NCBI GenBank assembly: GCA_025361865.1
Contig: JANYJH010000418.1
Coordinates: forward strand, 1-64,000
From: Phragmitibacter sp.
GTDB lineage: Bacteria > Verrucomicrobiota > Verrucomicrobiia > Verrucomicrobiales > Verrucomicrobiaceae
Reading direction: 5' to 3'
DNA: 64,000 nucleotides
The translations under genes were made by a program, and so were the position numbers. The notes below the pieces were generated by a model. It had not been told where the DNA came from, searched no databases, and saw nothing but the letters and a program-made list of their open reading frames with translations. Shown here piece after piece: positions 54,455-63,793 of this stretch. Each line of letters starts with the position of its first letter. Position 1 is the stretch's first letter.

Positions 54455-55930
54455 TTAGGCGGTGGCAGGTGCGTGGCTTTCTTCATGGTGAAGCAAGGTC
54501 GGGGCCACACTGCGACGGCCAAGACCTAATACCATGAGGACGAGATGAATAAAGAACCAAGCGTTGGACCACAGAATGAAGACCCAAGCCACCGTGCGGC
54601 CAATCAAATAGCCACGCGCATTGATGATGGAGCCCACAAAGGGCAGGTTCCAGTTACCCGGTGCGTTGATGCTGGCTCCCTGAGCCAAGCCACCCAGTAA
54701 CATACAAACGACCAAGGCTGCCGTTCCATAAACCGAGAACCAGAAATGACTGCGGATCAAACGAGCGCTGAGCCATTCACAGCCGCTGAGGCGGGGAACG
54801 ATGTAATAGATCGCCCCGAACATCGTCATGCTGAAGAAGCCGTAGATGGCGAGAATGTGGAATCCATATTCTGCATAAGTGAACTGCAAGAGTGAGCCTG
54901 TCCAGAAAGTGCCGAGCAAGGCCCCTACAGCGCTTAGCGCGAGATAACAAAATGATCCAACGAAGACGAATCGAAGCGTTGGGCTGGTCTCGATCAAGCC
55001 GTGGCGGCCTTCAGTGGAGATGTGGAAGTTCAGAGCCACGATACCCGCAGGCACCAGAAGAAGGATCATCACGGCACCCCCGATAGCTGGCATCCATGCA
55101 GGAAGAGGACCACCCATGTATTTTTGGATACCCGTCCAGCCACCTAAAAACGCCAAACCCCAGAAGCCGAGTGATGCCAACTGACTGCTGTAGATCGGCT
55201 GGCCTGTGATCTTGGGAAGATAATAGTAACAGGCCCCCAGACCGACCGGAACGAAGAACAGCAGGATCAGTGTGTTTACATACCAAGCATTGATCCCCGC
55301 AGCACTAGCGCCATTGAGACTGGAACCGAAGCAATGCAGGAAGAGGTTTGCGGTAAGATAAATCCAAGGGAACCAGAAACAGGCTCCGAGAATATACCAA
55401 GAAGTGATCATGAAGCCTTCACCTTCCTTGTGGGCACGGGCAAACATGCCAACTAGGCGGGTGGCGATCATTAGGAAGGAAATGGTGAAGATCGGCCAGA
55501 GATATTTCGGGAACTCAAGCCACTGCATCGAGGTGCTGCCGTGGAAGAGAATGCTGAGTAGTCCAAGGGTGACGGCGATATTCCAGAAGATGGTGGCGAT
55601 GATGACGGTGCTAGCCCCTTTAAGCTCTTGCCCAGTGCGGCGTGCCATCAACCAAATCATGGTGCCAAGACCAGCCTGCATGGCCCATCCGTAAATCAGG
55701 GCGTTCATGTGAGCAGGCTGGACGCGAGCATAATTCAGGAACCAAGTCCAATCAGAGTCCAAGAATTCAGGCGCGTAGAGCTTGACCGAGGAAACCAATC
55801 CCAGGACGGTAGCCGCCAGCAACCAGAGGGCTGCATTGGCGAAAAGAAACAGCACGGGGCCTTTCACAGAGCGGTCAATGGCCGCGCGGCGCAAGCTGTC
55901 TTCCAAGCTGGTGGTTTCTGTTGTCTCCAT
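54455..55930 (-). CDS. CcoN homologue lacking the O2-reducing centre
   Basis: 491 residues, about twelve helices, clearly aligned with cbb3 subunit I. Low-spin heme ligands are kept: His74 (QPAHMNALIYGW) and His358 (EYGFHILAIYG). The CuB ligands are gone: the helix VI His of WWYGHN is Val218 (AWYVN) and the HH pair is Gln269-Lys270 (GWTGIQKY). The high-spin heme His two residues before His358 is Gly356. No other membrane His could substitute. The frame is intact and uniform, so it is not a pseudogene. Probable role: heme b membrane electron-transfer subunit with CcoO. Not expected to reduce O2 or NO. Confidence 0.85.
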   Translation of the reverse strand: METTETTSLEDSLRRAAIDRSVKGPVLFLFANAALWLLAATVLGLVSSVKLYAPEFLDSDWTWFLNYARVQPAHMNALIYGWAMQAGLGTMIWLMARRTGQELKGASTVIIATIFWNIAVTLGLLSILFHGSTSMQWLEFPKYLWPIFTISFLMIATRLVGMFARAHKEGEGFMITSWYILGACFWFPWIYLTANLFLHCFGSSLNGASAAGINAWYVNTLILLFFVPVGLGACYYYLPKITGQPIYSSQLASLGFWGLAFLGGWTGIQKYMGGPLPAWMPAIGGAVMILLLVPAGIVALNFHISTEGRHGLIETSPTLRFVFVGSFCYLALSAVGALLGTFWTGSLLQFTYAEYGFHILAIYGFFSMTMFGAIYYIVPRLSGCEWLSARLIRSHFWFSVYGTAALVVCMLLGGLAQGASINAPGNWNLPFVGSIINARGYLIGRTVAWVFILWSNAWFFIHLVLMVLGLGRRSVAPTLLHHEESHAPATA

Positions 55931-55951
55931 GATGTTATTGTAGAATGAAAA

Positions 55952-56335
55952 TCACTTAGGTGCGGAAGCAGGAGCGGGCGCGGGTGCTGCTGGCGGAGCA
56001 GCGGGCGGTGGCGTTGCGGCTGCTTTCAAAGCGGTTGCTGATCCAGGCACAACAACGGTGGTGGTCGTCATTTTAGGCGTCTTGATCTGCTCTGCTGCCT
56101 TGGCGAAGATGGGAGCGGCGTTGGTTGTAAGTCCGTATTTCTCAAGTAGCGCCGCCTGTTCAGTGGCGACGTCCGCTTTCTTTTGCAGGCGCACCGGGCT
56201 CTGCGGATCTGCGGGCTTACCACCTGCGAATCCTTGGATAAGGGCTGCAAGAATGGTGAACGTGACAAAGGCAGCCAAGGTGCCGAGAAGCACCGAAACA
56301 GCGTTGGAAGATGAAGTGGTCGTCGTGGATGACAT
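55952..56335 (-). CDS. Small membrane-anchored protein between actF and the CcoN-like gene
   Basis: 127 residues: Thr/Ser-rich N-terminus, one helix (about 14-36), a helical stretch (50-90: LQKKADVATEQAALLEKYGL), and a Pro/Ala-rich tail ending in APASAPK. Not recognised. Gaps of 7 and 21 bases to its neighbours place it in the operon; it could tether ACIII to the next complex. Confidence 0.62.
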   Translation of the reverse strand: MSSTTTTSSSNAVSVLLGTLAAFVTFTILAALIQGFAGGKPADPQSPVRLQKKADVATEQAALLEKYGLTTNAAPIFAKAAEQIKTPKMTTTTVVVPGSATALKAAATPPPAAPPAAPAPAPASAPK

Positions 56336-56342
56336 GATAAGA

Positions 56343-57662
56343 TCAGTTCACTGCTTTCACAGACTCAAGGAGACGTGGATCACGGCAAGGGTAAAGACTG
56401 GCCGTTGCAAGGCGACGGAGATAAGCCCAGCCGACAATCCCACCAATACCTAAAAAGGCTGCTAGATCACCCCACCAAGCTCCATCATACCAGAGGACGG
56501 TTCCATGCGAGAGTGAAGGCGCACGCTCGGGGATGATGAGCCAGTAAATGTCTGCAAAGTGCATGATCAAGACCCAAGCGCACACCCAGACAATGGAGTC
56601 GGGTTTCTTCTTGCGACCAGCCGAGAGTAAAAGCACGAAGGTCAGCACGAAGTGCCCCCAAACGAGGATGTTGCTCAGATACCACCAGTTGTTCGTATTG
56701 CGGAGAATGAAGAAGCGAGTTTCCTCAGTGATGTTCGCATACCAGATCAGGAAGAACTGACTGAAAGCGATGTAAGCCCAGAAAACGGTGAAGGCGAACA
56801 ACAGCTTGCCCATCAAGTGGTAGTGCTCCATCGAGACGATCTTCTTCAGATAGCCATGACTGCGAACATAGCTTAGTGCGATGATCGAGAGCGCCATTGA
56901 GGACCAGGCGCCACCGGCAAAGATATAAACACCCCACATGGTCGAGAACCAAGTGTAGTCCATAGACATCACCCAATCGACGGCGGAGAAGGTTACGGCC
57001 AGAGCATAAAAGAGCAGTGGGAAGGCGCAGAAGGCACGGGCACGGAAGGAGTGCTTGAAGTCGCCATCCCCATCCTGCTTGATAGACCAGCGGCGAAGCA
57101 AGGTGGCCATACCGCCCAAGAAGACGAAGTAGAGCACGGCGCGAAGCGTCCAGAAGGGAATGTTCAGGTAGCCAAATTTTGCCACCAAGATATGCAAGTG
57201 ATGATTGGTATGAGAGGCTTCTTCCAAGCCTTTTAAGGTATCACCACCAGCCGCTGCGGCTGCGTCTTGATGGGCAACAATCCATTCCCAAAGCGCGTTT
57301 TTGAAGGGCGAGAAGAAGATCAGCGGAAGAGCGAATACCGCCATCACGCGGATATTGCCTGCCAAGTTCTCAAAGAATCGACGGACCGCAACGCTCCAGC
57401 CGGAATTGGAAATATGCTGGAGCATGGTCCAGAAAAGACCGCCGTTCGTGATAGTGAAGAAGAAGAAGAAGGCGAAGAGCCAGCTGTAAGCAAATTCCTT
57501 CTGACGCTGTTCCCCGAGCAGACCAAACATGTAGCACGCAGAAATGAGCAGGCCGAGAGCACCGACGCCTAAAAAGATGCCGTTGAGTTTAGAGACCTTG
57601 GACAGCTCCATTCGTTCCCCGTCACGCGGGAGATCATCAAGAGTAATGGGATGAGCGCTCAT
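56343..57662 (-). CDS. actF: Alternative complex III subunit ActF
   Basis: 439 residues from ATG 57662 (MSAHPITLDDLPRDGERMEL), the only start not inside actE. About ten membrane helices of the NrfD/PsrC type. ActF is the smaller of the two such proteins of alternative complex III (quinol:cytochrome c oxidoreductase) and helps form the proton half-channel. Typical segments are TITNGGLFWTMLQHISNSGW and DWVMSMDYTWFSTMWG. Confidence 0.9.
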   Translation of the reverse strand: MSAHPITLDDLPRDGERMELSKVSKLNGIFLGVGALGLLISACYMFGLLGEQRQKEFAYSWLFAFFFFFTITNGGLFWTMLQHISNSGWSVAVRRFFENLAGNIRVMAVFALPLIFFSPFKNALWEWIVAHQDAAAAAGGDTLKGLEEASHTNHHLHILVAKFGYLNIPFWTLRAVLYFVFLGGMATLLRRWSIKQDGDGDFKHSFRARAFCAFPLLFYALAVTFSAVDWVMSMDYTWFSTMWGVYIFAGGAWSSMALSIIALSYVRSHGYLKKIVSMEHYHLMGKLLFAFTVFWAYIAFSQFFLIWYANITEETRFFILRNTNNWWYLSNILVWGHFVLTFVLLLSAGRKKKPDSIVWVCAWVLIMHFADIYWLIIPERAPSLSHGTVLWYDGAWWGDLAAFLGIGGIVGWAYLRRLATASLYPCRDPRLLESVKAVN

Positions 57663-57673
57663 GCTTGAAATAC

Positions 57674-58324
57674 TTACTTGGCTGCTGGCTTGGACGCCTG
57701 TTGCAGAGTGCGAACGTAGGCCACAATAGCCCAGCGATCCTGCACTGAAATGTTGGCACCATAGGAACCCATCTGGTTCCAACCATTGGCAATCGTGTCG
57801 TAGATTTTCCCATCAGGGCGGTAAAGCGGGCTGGCTGAATCATCAAAACCAACTGCTGTCAGTTCCGCTGGAAGCACGGTGCTGTATTTGGTGAACACGC
57901 CTTTCCCATTACCAGAGAGGCCGTGGCAGATGGCACAGTTGATATTGAATCGCTCCTGTCCGCGCTTGATCAAAGCGGGAGTCACAGCGATCTCTGTTGG
58001 GAAACCGTCGCCGTAGAAATCACCCACTTTGCCCGTGAAATAGTAGCTGGTTCCATGCGTGAATTCGTAATCTTGCGCTACAAATCCAGCGCTAGCGGGC
58101 TTTGTCGGAACCGCAAAACCCATAGGCACCGTGCCCGTGATAGGCTTCCGCATGGCATGACCATCAGCAAAGAAATCGCTAGGTTGCTGATACTTCACTT
58201 TCGCCTGATTTTTCATATCAGGGAAGATTTGGAAAGGCGGCTCCTCGAAGCGATGACCACGGAAACCCGCGAAACTCACCACGATGAGAGCGACAAAGAT
58301 ATAGCTGAGGAAGAAGTGTTTCAT
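57674..58324 (-). CDS. actE: Alternative complex III mono-heme cytochrome c subunit ActE
   Basis: 216 residues: N-terminal anchor or signal (4-20) and a cytochrome c domain with heme motif CAICHG (Cys130/Cys133/His134), preceded by RGQERFNINC. A Met ligand is likely in GWNQMGSYG. It passes electrons from ActA or ActB to the oxidase side. Gap of 17 bases after actD. Confidence 0.92.
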   Translation of the reverse strand: MKHFFLSYIFVALIVVSFAGFRGHRFEEPPFQIFPDMKNQAKVKYQQPSDFFADGHAMRKPITGTVPMGFAVPTKPASAGFVAQDYEFTHGTSYYFTGKVGDFYGDGFPTEIAVTPALIKRGQERFNINCAICHGLSGNGKGVFTKYSTVLPAELTAVGFDDSASPLYRPDGKIYDTIANGWNQMGSYGANISVQDRWAIVAYVRTLQQASKPAAK

Positions 58325-58341
58325 GGTCTTGCTCGTGGCGA

Positions 58342-58899
58342 TTACAGTTCGTCCTCCACCAACTCAATGTTCTTGCCGCCGACCTGCTCCAAAAAGGCTT
58401 TGGTCTCCGCCTGATGAAATTTAGGGTCGCGCGCTTCGATGCACACAATGAAGGTGTCATCCGAGAATTTCTTGAACTGCTTGGAAGCAAACAATGGGTG
58501 ATTCCAGCGAGGAAGTCCCATAAGCGCAAAGCAGCCGAACAGGGTGGTGAAGGCCGAGAAGAGAATGGTCAACTCGAACATGATTGGGAAGAACGCCGGA
58601 GTCGTGAAAATGTTCGTGGGCTTGGCCTGAACAATAGTCGGATAGATGAGAACCTGAGTGATGAAGGCAAGTGAAAACGCGGTCGTGGTGCCCGTCGCTC
58701 CACCGAAGAAAACGAACCAGGGCAAAATGGAGCGCTTCACACCCATCGCTTCATTCAAGCCGTGAACGGGATAAGGAGTGTGAACGTCCCAGCGTGAGAA
58801 TCCAGCGTCACGGATCTGTTCCGAGGCGTGATACACATCTACCGCGCTTTCAAACTCAGCGAGGTAACCGTGAACTTTTTTGAGGGTGGTCTTGGCCAT
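58342..58899 (-). CDS. actD: Alternative complex III subunit ActD (DUF3341)
   Basis: 185 residues with two membrane helices (about 58-80 and 99-125) and a cytosolic ferredoxin-like domain at the N-terminus (LKKVHGYLAEFESAVDVYHA; DAGFSRWDVHTPYPVHGL). DUF3341 is specific for ActD. No cofactor. Confidence 0.93.
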   Translation of the reverse strand: MAKTTLKKVHGYLAEFESAVDVYHASEQIRDAGFSRWDVHTPYPVHGLNEAMGVKRSILPWFVFFGGATGTTTAFSLAFITQVLIYPTIVQAKPTNIFTTPAFFPIMFELTILFSAFTTLFGCFALMGLPRWNHPLFASKQFKKFSDDTFIVCIEARDPKFHQAETKAFLEQVGGKNIELVEDEL

Positions 58900-58925
58900 G
58901 ATCGTTATAGTTCTCCTTCCCTCCG

Positions 58926-60386
58926 TTAAGCAGCGACAGGTGAGCCGGACTTGGCTTCTTCGAGTGCAATTTCATGAGGCCCACGTTCAGCGTGGCTATC
59001 AAAATGGGGGTCACTTTCAGGAAGCACACCTTTCACTTCCGCAATCGCGATAACTGGAAGGAAGCGTATGAAGAGAAGGAAGTTCATCAGGAAGAAGCCA
59101 AAGGTTCCAACGAACGTCGTGATGTCCACCCAAGTAGGCTGGAAAGTCCTCCATGAGCCTGGCTGGAAGTGGCGCTCCAAGGTGGTGACGATGATCACAT
59201 ACCGCTCATACCACATGCCCGCGTTCACAAACATACAAACGACCATGACAGCGCCCAAGTTTTTACGGCACCACTTGGACCAGAAGACTTGCGGAGCAAT
59301 GACGTTGCAGAAAAACATCGCGTAGTAATTCCACGATGATGGGCTGTAGAGACAGCGGAGGAGGAACGCTTGGCCTTCATACGGATTGCCGCTGTAATAG
59401 GCCATGAACAATTCCATGCAATAGGCGTAACCAACGATCGTTCCGGTGAGGAGAATGATCTTCGCCATGTTGTCGATGTGCTTCGACGTGATCAAATCTT
59501 CCAAGCCGTAGATCTTGCGCACTGGAATCATTAGGGTGAGCACCATTGCAAAGCCGCCGAAAATAGCGCCAGCCACGAAGTAAGGAGGGAAGATGGTCGT
59601 GTGCCAACCAGGGACGATCGAAGTGGCAAAGTCGAACGAAACGACGGAGTGAACCGAGAGCACCAGTGGTGTTGAAAGAGCCGCCAAGAGCAGATAGGCC
59701 ATTTCGTAGTGATTCCACTGACGATTACCACCGCGCCATCCGAGAGCGAAGAATCCGTAGAGCATCTTTCTAATGCCGGGCTTGCAGCGATCACGAAGTG
59801 TTGCCAAATCAGGAACAAGGCCCAAGAACCAGAACAAGACTGAAACGGTGAAGTAAGTGGAAACCGCGAACACATCCCAGAGCAGAGGTGATTTGAAGTT
59901 CTGCCAGATGGCATTGGCATTCGGAACTGGAGCGAGGAACCAAACCATCCAAACACGGCCAACGTGGAACGCAGGGAACAAGCCCGCGCACATCACCGCG
60001 AACAAAGTCATGGCTTCAGAGGCACGGTTAACAGCGGTGCGCCACTTCTGACGAGTCAGGAATAAAATGGCAGAAATGAGTGTTCCCGCGTGACCAATAC
60101 CGATCCAGAAAACGAAGTTCGTGATGTCCCAAGCCCACGCAACTGGCTGCTTCTGACCCCAAACCCCCACACCTGTGGAAATAAGGTAGGCAAAGCAGCT
60201 TGCCATGATGACAGTCAAGCAAACCGAGGGGACGAAGAGCCACCACCAAAGGGCAGGCTGACGATTTTCAACGATCCCACAAATGCGGTTGGTGATCCAT
60301 CCGTAATTGCGGTTGTTGAGCACCAGCGGTTCACGCTCAAGAATGCGCGGTGTGCTGGGGGTTGAGACTGTCGCGGTTTGCGCCAT
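58926..60386 (-). CDS. actC: Alternative complex III quinol-binding subunit ActC (NrfD-like)
   Basis: 486 residues with about ten membrane helices. Family segments are [52 protein letters not shown] and [18 protein letters not shown]. ActC carries the menaquinol/quinol site near the periplasmic face. Gap of 11 bases from actB. Confidence 0.95.
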   Translation of the reverse strand: MAQTATVSTPSTPRILEREPLVLNNRNYGWITNRICGIVENRQPALWWWLFVPSVCLTVIMASCFAYLISTGVGVWGQKQPVAWAWDITNFVFWIGIGHAGTLISAILFLTRQKWRTAVNRASEAMTLFAVMCAGLFPAFHVGRVWMVWFLAPVPNANAIWQNFKSPLLWDVFAVSTYFTVSVLFWFLGLVPDLATLRDRCKPGIRKMLYGFFALGWRGGNRQWNHYEMAYLLLAALSTPLVLSVHSVVSFDFATSIVPGWHTTIFPPYFVAGAIFGGFAMVLTLMIPVRKIYGLEDLITSKHIDNMAKIILLTGTIVGYAYCMELFMAYYSGNPYEGQAFLLRCLYSPSSWNYYAMFFCNVIAPQVFWSKWCRKNLGAVMVVCMFVNAGMWYERYVIIVTTLERHFQPGSWRTFQPTWVDITTFVGTFGFFLMNFLLFIRFLPVIAIAEVKGVLPESDPHFDSHAERGPHEIALEEAKSGSPVAA

Positions 60387-60397
60387 AGTGAGCTAAA

Positions 60398-63300
60398 TCA
60401 GAAGTTGTAAAGGCTGGCTTCCCCGGTCTTCCTGACGCGGTCAGTTTCAACGCTGGCCATCTCTGGATTCACGTTGCGGATACGGGCAAGGTAGCTCGTG
60501 CGTGGGCGAATCCCGAGATACTTGAGCACCTGATAATTACGTGGATTTTCCTTCCAAATATTGACCGTGCTCTTCTCGTTCGCGAGGTCGCCGAACATGA
60601 TGGCTTCAGCGGGGCAAGACGCCTGACAGGCGGTCTTAACTGCATCCGCAGCGATGCGAAGTTTGCTGGCGTCATCACGGGCCGCGCGACGTTGATTGAT
60701 CTTCGCGGCTTCAAGTCTTTGGACGCAGTAGGTGCATTTCTCGATCACACCACGCATACGAACGGTCACGTTCGGGTTCTTCTGGAGCTGAACCATTTCC
60801 TGCGGGTTCTTCTCGCCGAGAGGACCGGCGTAGAGATTGCGCACTTTACCTACAAGCGGGAGCTCCGTTTCGATCAGAGGGTTCCGCTTGTTGTAATCGA
60901 AGTAATTAAAACGACGCGCCGTGAACGGGCAGTTGTTGGCACAATAACGAGTGCCGATACAGCGGTTGTAAGCCATCGCATTGAGGCCGTCTTCTGTATG
61001 AACTGTCGCATTGACCGGGCAAACCGTTTCACAAGGAGCAGACTCACACTGCTGACAAGCCACCGGCTGATGAACCATTTCAGGATTCTCTAGCTCATTA
61101 AGACCTGGATCAGTGTCAACACTGTCCGTCGTCGCAAAGTAGCGATCCATACGAATCCAGTGCATCACACGACCACGGCGAACCTGATCCTTACCGACGA
61201 TGGCGATGTTGTTTTCACTCTGACAAGCCACGATACAAGCAGAACAGCCAATGCACTTAGCCAAATCAATGACCATGCCCCACTGGTGATTGTTCTCGTA
61301 ATCGAAGCCTTCGGGATTGTAATCCTCAGCCTCAGGATTCTTATCCTGCTTTTTACCAACGCGGCCTTTATAGAGAGCCAAATTCGTCGGAGGAATGTGG
61401 GAGTCCATCCCTTCCGTCGCGGCGAATTTCTCATTCTTCGCGAAACGCTCTTGGGTGCCTTCACGCACTTGAGCGCGGGCTTCCATCGTGTAGTTGTCCT
61501 GCGTAATGGCGAACTCGTAAAGATTCGCCGTCGCTTCAACCTTAGCGCCCGTTAGGACGAAATCAACAGCACTGGAACGCAGAGGATTGACATCAAAGCC
61601 GCGTTCTTTGCCGACGATGTTTGCCTGCTTTTGCCCGTAGCCGATGGGAAGCGTGATCGAGTTATGAGCGTGACCAGGACACTCAAGCGCAGCAACCTCA
61701 AGCGTCTTGCCGCCAACTGTCACCTTGATGGTGCTGTTTTCATAGCGATGGCTTTTAAGGCCCAAGGCGCGGAAGGTTTTGGGACTGAGCCAAGCGGCAT
61801 TATCCCAAGTCAATTTCGTGATCGGATCGGGCGCTTCTTGCAGCCAAGGATTCTCGGAGTAACGGCCATCCCAAACGGTGGCGTCAGGAGTGAAGACGAC
61901 TTCAAACGAATCTTTATCAGGTGCAATAGTGGGCTGAACCTTTTTCACCAAGCCTGCAATCACTCCACCGTTCACGGTAGCGCTGGCTTTTTCGTAACCT
62001 GATTTAGCCAAGAAGCCATCACGTAAGGTGACATTCCATTTCTCTTCATCCCAACCGCCAGCAATACCCTTGAAGGTCTCTTTGACGGATTCGTAGGCGA
62101 TGTCAGACACCGCAGGAGCAGGAGTTGCATTCGGGGCCGCCACGACTTTCTTGGGGGCCAATTCCTTTTTGCCAGCGAGAACTAGAAGAATTTCGTTGGC
62201 CGAAACGCCACCGAAGAGGGGTTGAATCATCGGCTGCACAATGGCGTAGGTGCCATCAGAACTACGAGCATCACCCCAAGACTCTAAATAGTGGGCTGCT
62301 GGGAGTGTCCATTTGGAGAACTTGGCAGTCAGATTATCGCTCTGGGCGAGATAAACCAACTCAGCACCACTGTCCTTGAGCGCACCAGTAAAACCAATGG
62401 CGTCAAAAGCCGGGTCAGTCTCCGTAAGCACAAAGAGATTTTTGAGCGACTTAGCTTTGAGGTCGGCCTGAAGCTCTTCAATCGTTCCGTTCGTCTGCGG
62501 CTCGACCTTGAGAATATCTACAGTGGAACCGAAGGAGTTCAGCGCGTTGTTAATGCCGATCACCAGCGCGTGAACCGCTTCACCATAGGTGGAGCCCGCC
62601 AGCACGAGCGACTTACCCTTGTTCGCAAAGAGGTCTTTCGCGGCCATCGCTATCCAAGGACGAATGTCCGCTGGAGCGGCGGATACAAGGCTAAGCGCGG
62701 ATTGTGAGAGCGCGCTATCGCCGGTCAGCTTGCCAATTTCGTCCGCGAGAACTGCGGTAGCCAACGGGATGAGCGAAGCGGCCAAAGGCTTGCGATGATC
62801 TGAGACGCCACCCGTCAAGGTGTAGCGATTCTCGATCACATAAAGACGGTTCATCTTGTCGCTTGCCTTACCCGGCGCGCGATTTTTCATGAAGTCGCGA
62901 ATGCCATTTTCGGACTGCGGATCAAGACCGAGGAAATCGCAATCCAGTGAGAAAACGATGTCAGCCTTACCGAGTTGAGGCAGCAGCTTGATGCCATCAC
63001 CAAGGAGAGTTTTAGCAGCGACAGCCGCACTGCTACGACGCACAGGCTCATAGGAATAAGCCTTCACCTTCGGAAGAGCCTTCTTCAACTCACCCAGTAA
63101 GCGGGCTTGTGTAGGCGAAGCACTTTCATTGAAGAGCAATCCTAAACCTTCACCACCACTCGCAGCCCACGCTTTGGACCAGTCAGCAAGCTGTGCCTGG
63201 AAACGAGCCCAGTCAGCTACTTCACCTGCATTAGGCCCTTCTTTTTTGAAGCCGTCAGCGCCCTCAACTTCAACCACCTCACCAAGCTCCTTGCGGAAGG

Positions 63301-63772
63301 AGAGCGTTTTGACGCGATCAGGGTTATAAAGATCCAAGACGGAGGCTTGGGCGAAAATATCCAAGCCACCAGCGAGAGGATGCAGCGAGTTCGCCTGCAA
63401 ATGAGTCGGGCGACCTTCATGAGTCGTCACCACCACTGGAGTTGCGCCCCACGCACGAGGAATCGTCGTGGTGTAAAGAAGCGGCTTACCCGGAATCATC
63501 CATTCCACATGCTTCGCAAAAGGAACTACTTTAGCCAGCGGACGACGGCAGCTAACGAGCGAAAGACCGCTCAGGGCAGCAGCGCCACCCATCATCTTCA
63601 TGAAATCACGACGGGAATTTTCGCGCTCATCCTCGGTCATGCCTTCCAAAGAAGGATCAAATTCACGGCCCAACCCCTCTTGGAATTCAGGCGCGTTCTC
63701 ATGCTCAGCAATACTGCGCCAGTAACGACGACCAGTTTTGAGGGGTTCAGGATGATGCCAAATCCGTTTCAT
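60398..63772 (-). CDS. actB: Alternative complex III subunit ActB (molybdopterin-oxidoreductase-like fused to FeS protein)
   Basis: 1124 residues. A Tat signal RRDFMK (54-59) precedes a hydrophobic stretch. Residues about 80-780 form the degenerate molybdopterin-oxidoreductase-like domain that binds no Mo in characterised ACIII. Residues about 840-1060 are an FeS domain: CIGCSACIVACQSENN, CQQCESAPCETVCPVN, CIGTRYCANNCPF and CTYCVQRLEAAK, sufficient for three 4Fe-4S and one 3Fe-4S clusters. It transfers electrons from quinol to ActA/ActE hemes. Intact. Confidence 0.95.
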   Translation of the reverse strand: MKRIWHHPEPLKTGRRYWRSIAEHENAPEFQEGLGREFDPSLEGMTEDERENSRRDFMKMMGGAAALSGLSLVSCRRPLAKVVPFAKHVEWMIPGKPLLYTTTIPRAWGATPVVVTTHEGRPTHLQANSLHPLAGGLDIFAQASVLDLYNPDRVKTLSFRKELGEVVEVEGADGFKKEGPNAGEVADWARFQAQLADWSKAWAASGGEGLGLLFNESASPTQARLLGELKKALPKVKAYSYEPVRRSSAAVAAKTLLGDGIKLLPQLGKADIVFSLDCDFLGLDPQSENGIRDFMKNRAPGKASDKMNRLYVIENRYTLTGGVSDHRKPLAASLIPLATAVLADEIGKLTGDSALSQSALSLVSAAPADIRPWIAMAAKDLFANKGKSLVLAGSTYGEAVHALVIGINNALNSFGSTVDILKVEPQTNGTIEELQADLKAKSLKNLFVLTETDPAFDAIGFTGALKDSGAELVYLAQSDNLTAKFSKWTLPAAHYLESWGDARSSDGTYAIVQPMIQPLFGGVSANEILLVLAGKKELAPKKVVAAPNATPAPAVSDIAYESVKETFKGIAGGWDEEKWNVTLRDGFLAKSGYEKASATVNGGVIAGLVKKVQPTIAPDKDSFEVVFTPDATVWDGRYSENPWLQEAPDPITKLTWDNAAWLSPKTFRALGLKSHRYENSTIKVTVGGKTLEVAALECPGHAHNSITLPIGYGQKQANIVGKERGFDVNPLRSSAVDFVLTGAKVEATANLYEFAITQDNYTMEARAQVREGTQERFAKNEKFAATEGMDSHIPPTNLALYKGRVGKKQDKNPEAEDYNPEGFDYENNHQWGMVIDLAKCIGCSACIVACQSENNIAIVGKDQVRRGRVMHWIRMDRYFATTDSVDTDPGLNELENPEMVHQPVACQQCESAPCETVCPVNATVHTEDGLNAMAYNRCIGTRYCANNCPFTARRFNYFDYNKRNPLIETELPLVGKVRNLYAGPLGEKNPQEMVQLQKNPNVTVRMRGVIEKCTYCVQRLEAAKINQRRAARDDASKLRIAADAVKTACQASCPAEAIMFGDLANEKSTVNIWKENPRNYQVLKYLGIRPRTSYLARIRNVNPEMASVETDRVRKTGEASLYNF

Positions 63773-63793
63773 GTATGATGCTTTGAGCGAAAA

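Noticed and set aside
54455-55930. The CcoN-like gene as a pseudogene or sequencing error
   Set aside because: The frame is uninterrupted over 491 codons, low-spin heme ligands and helix boundaries are preserved, and substitutions are at separate sites; decay would not spare the rest.
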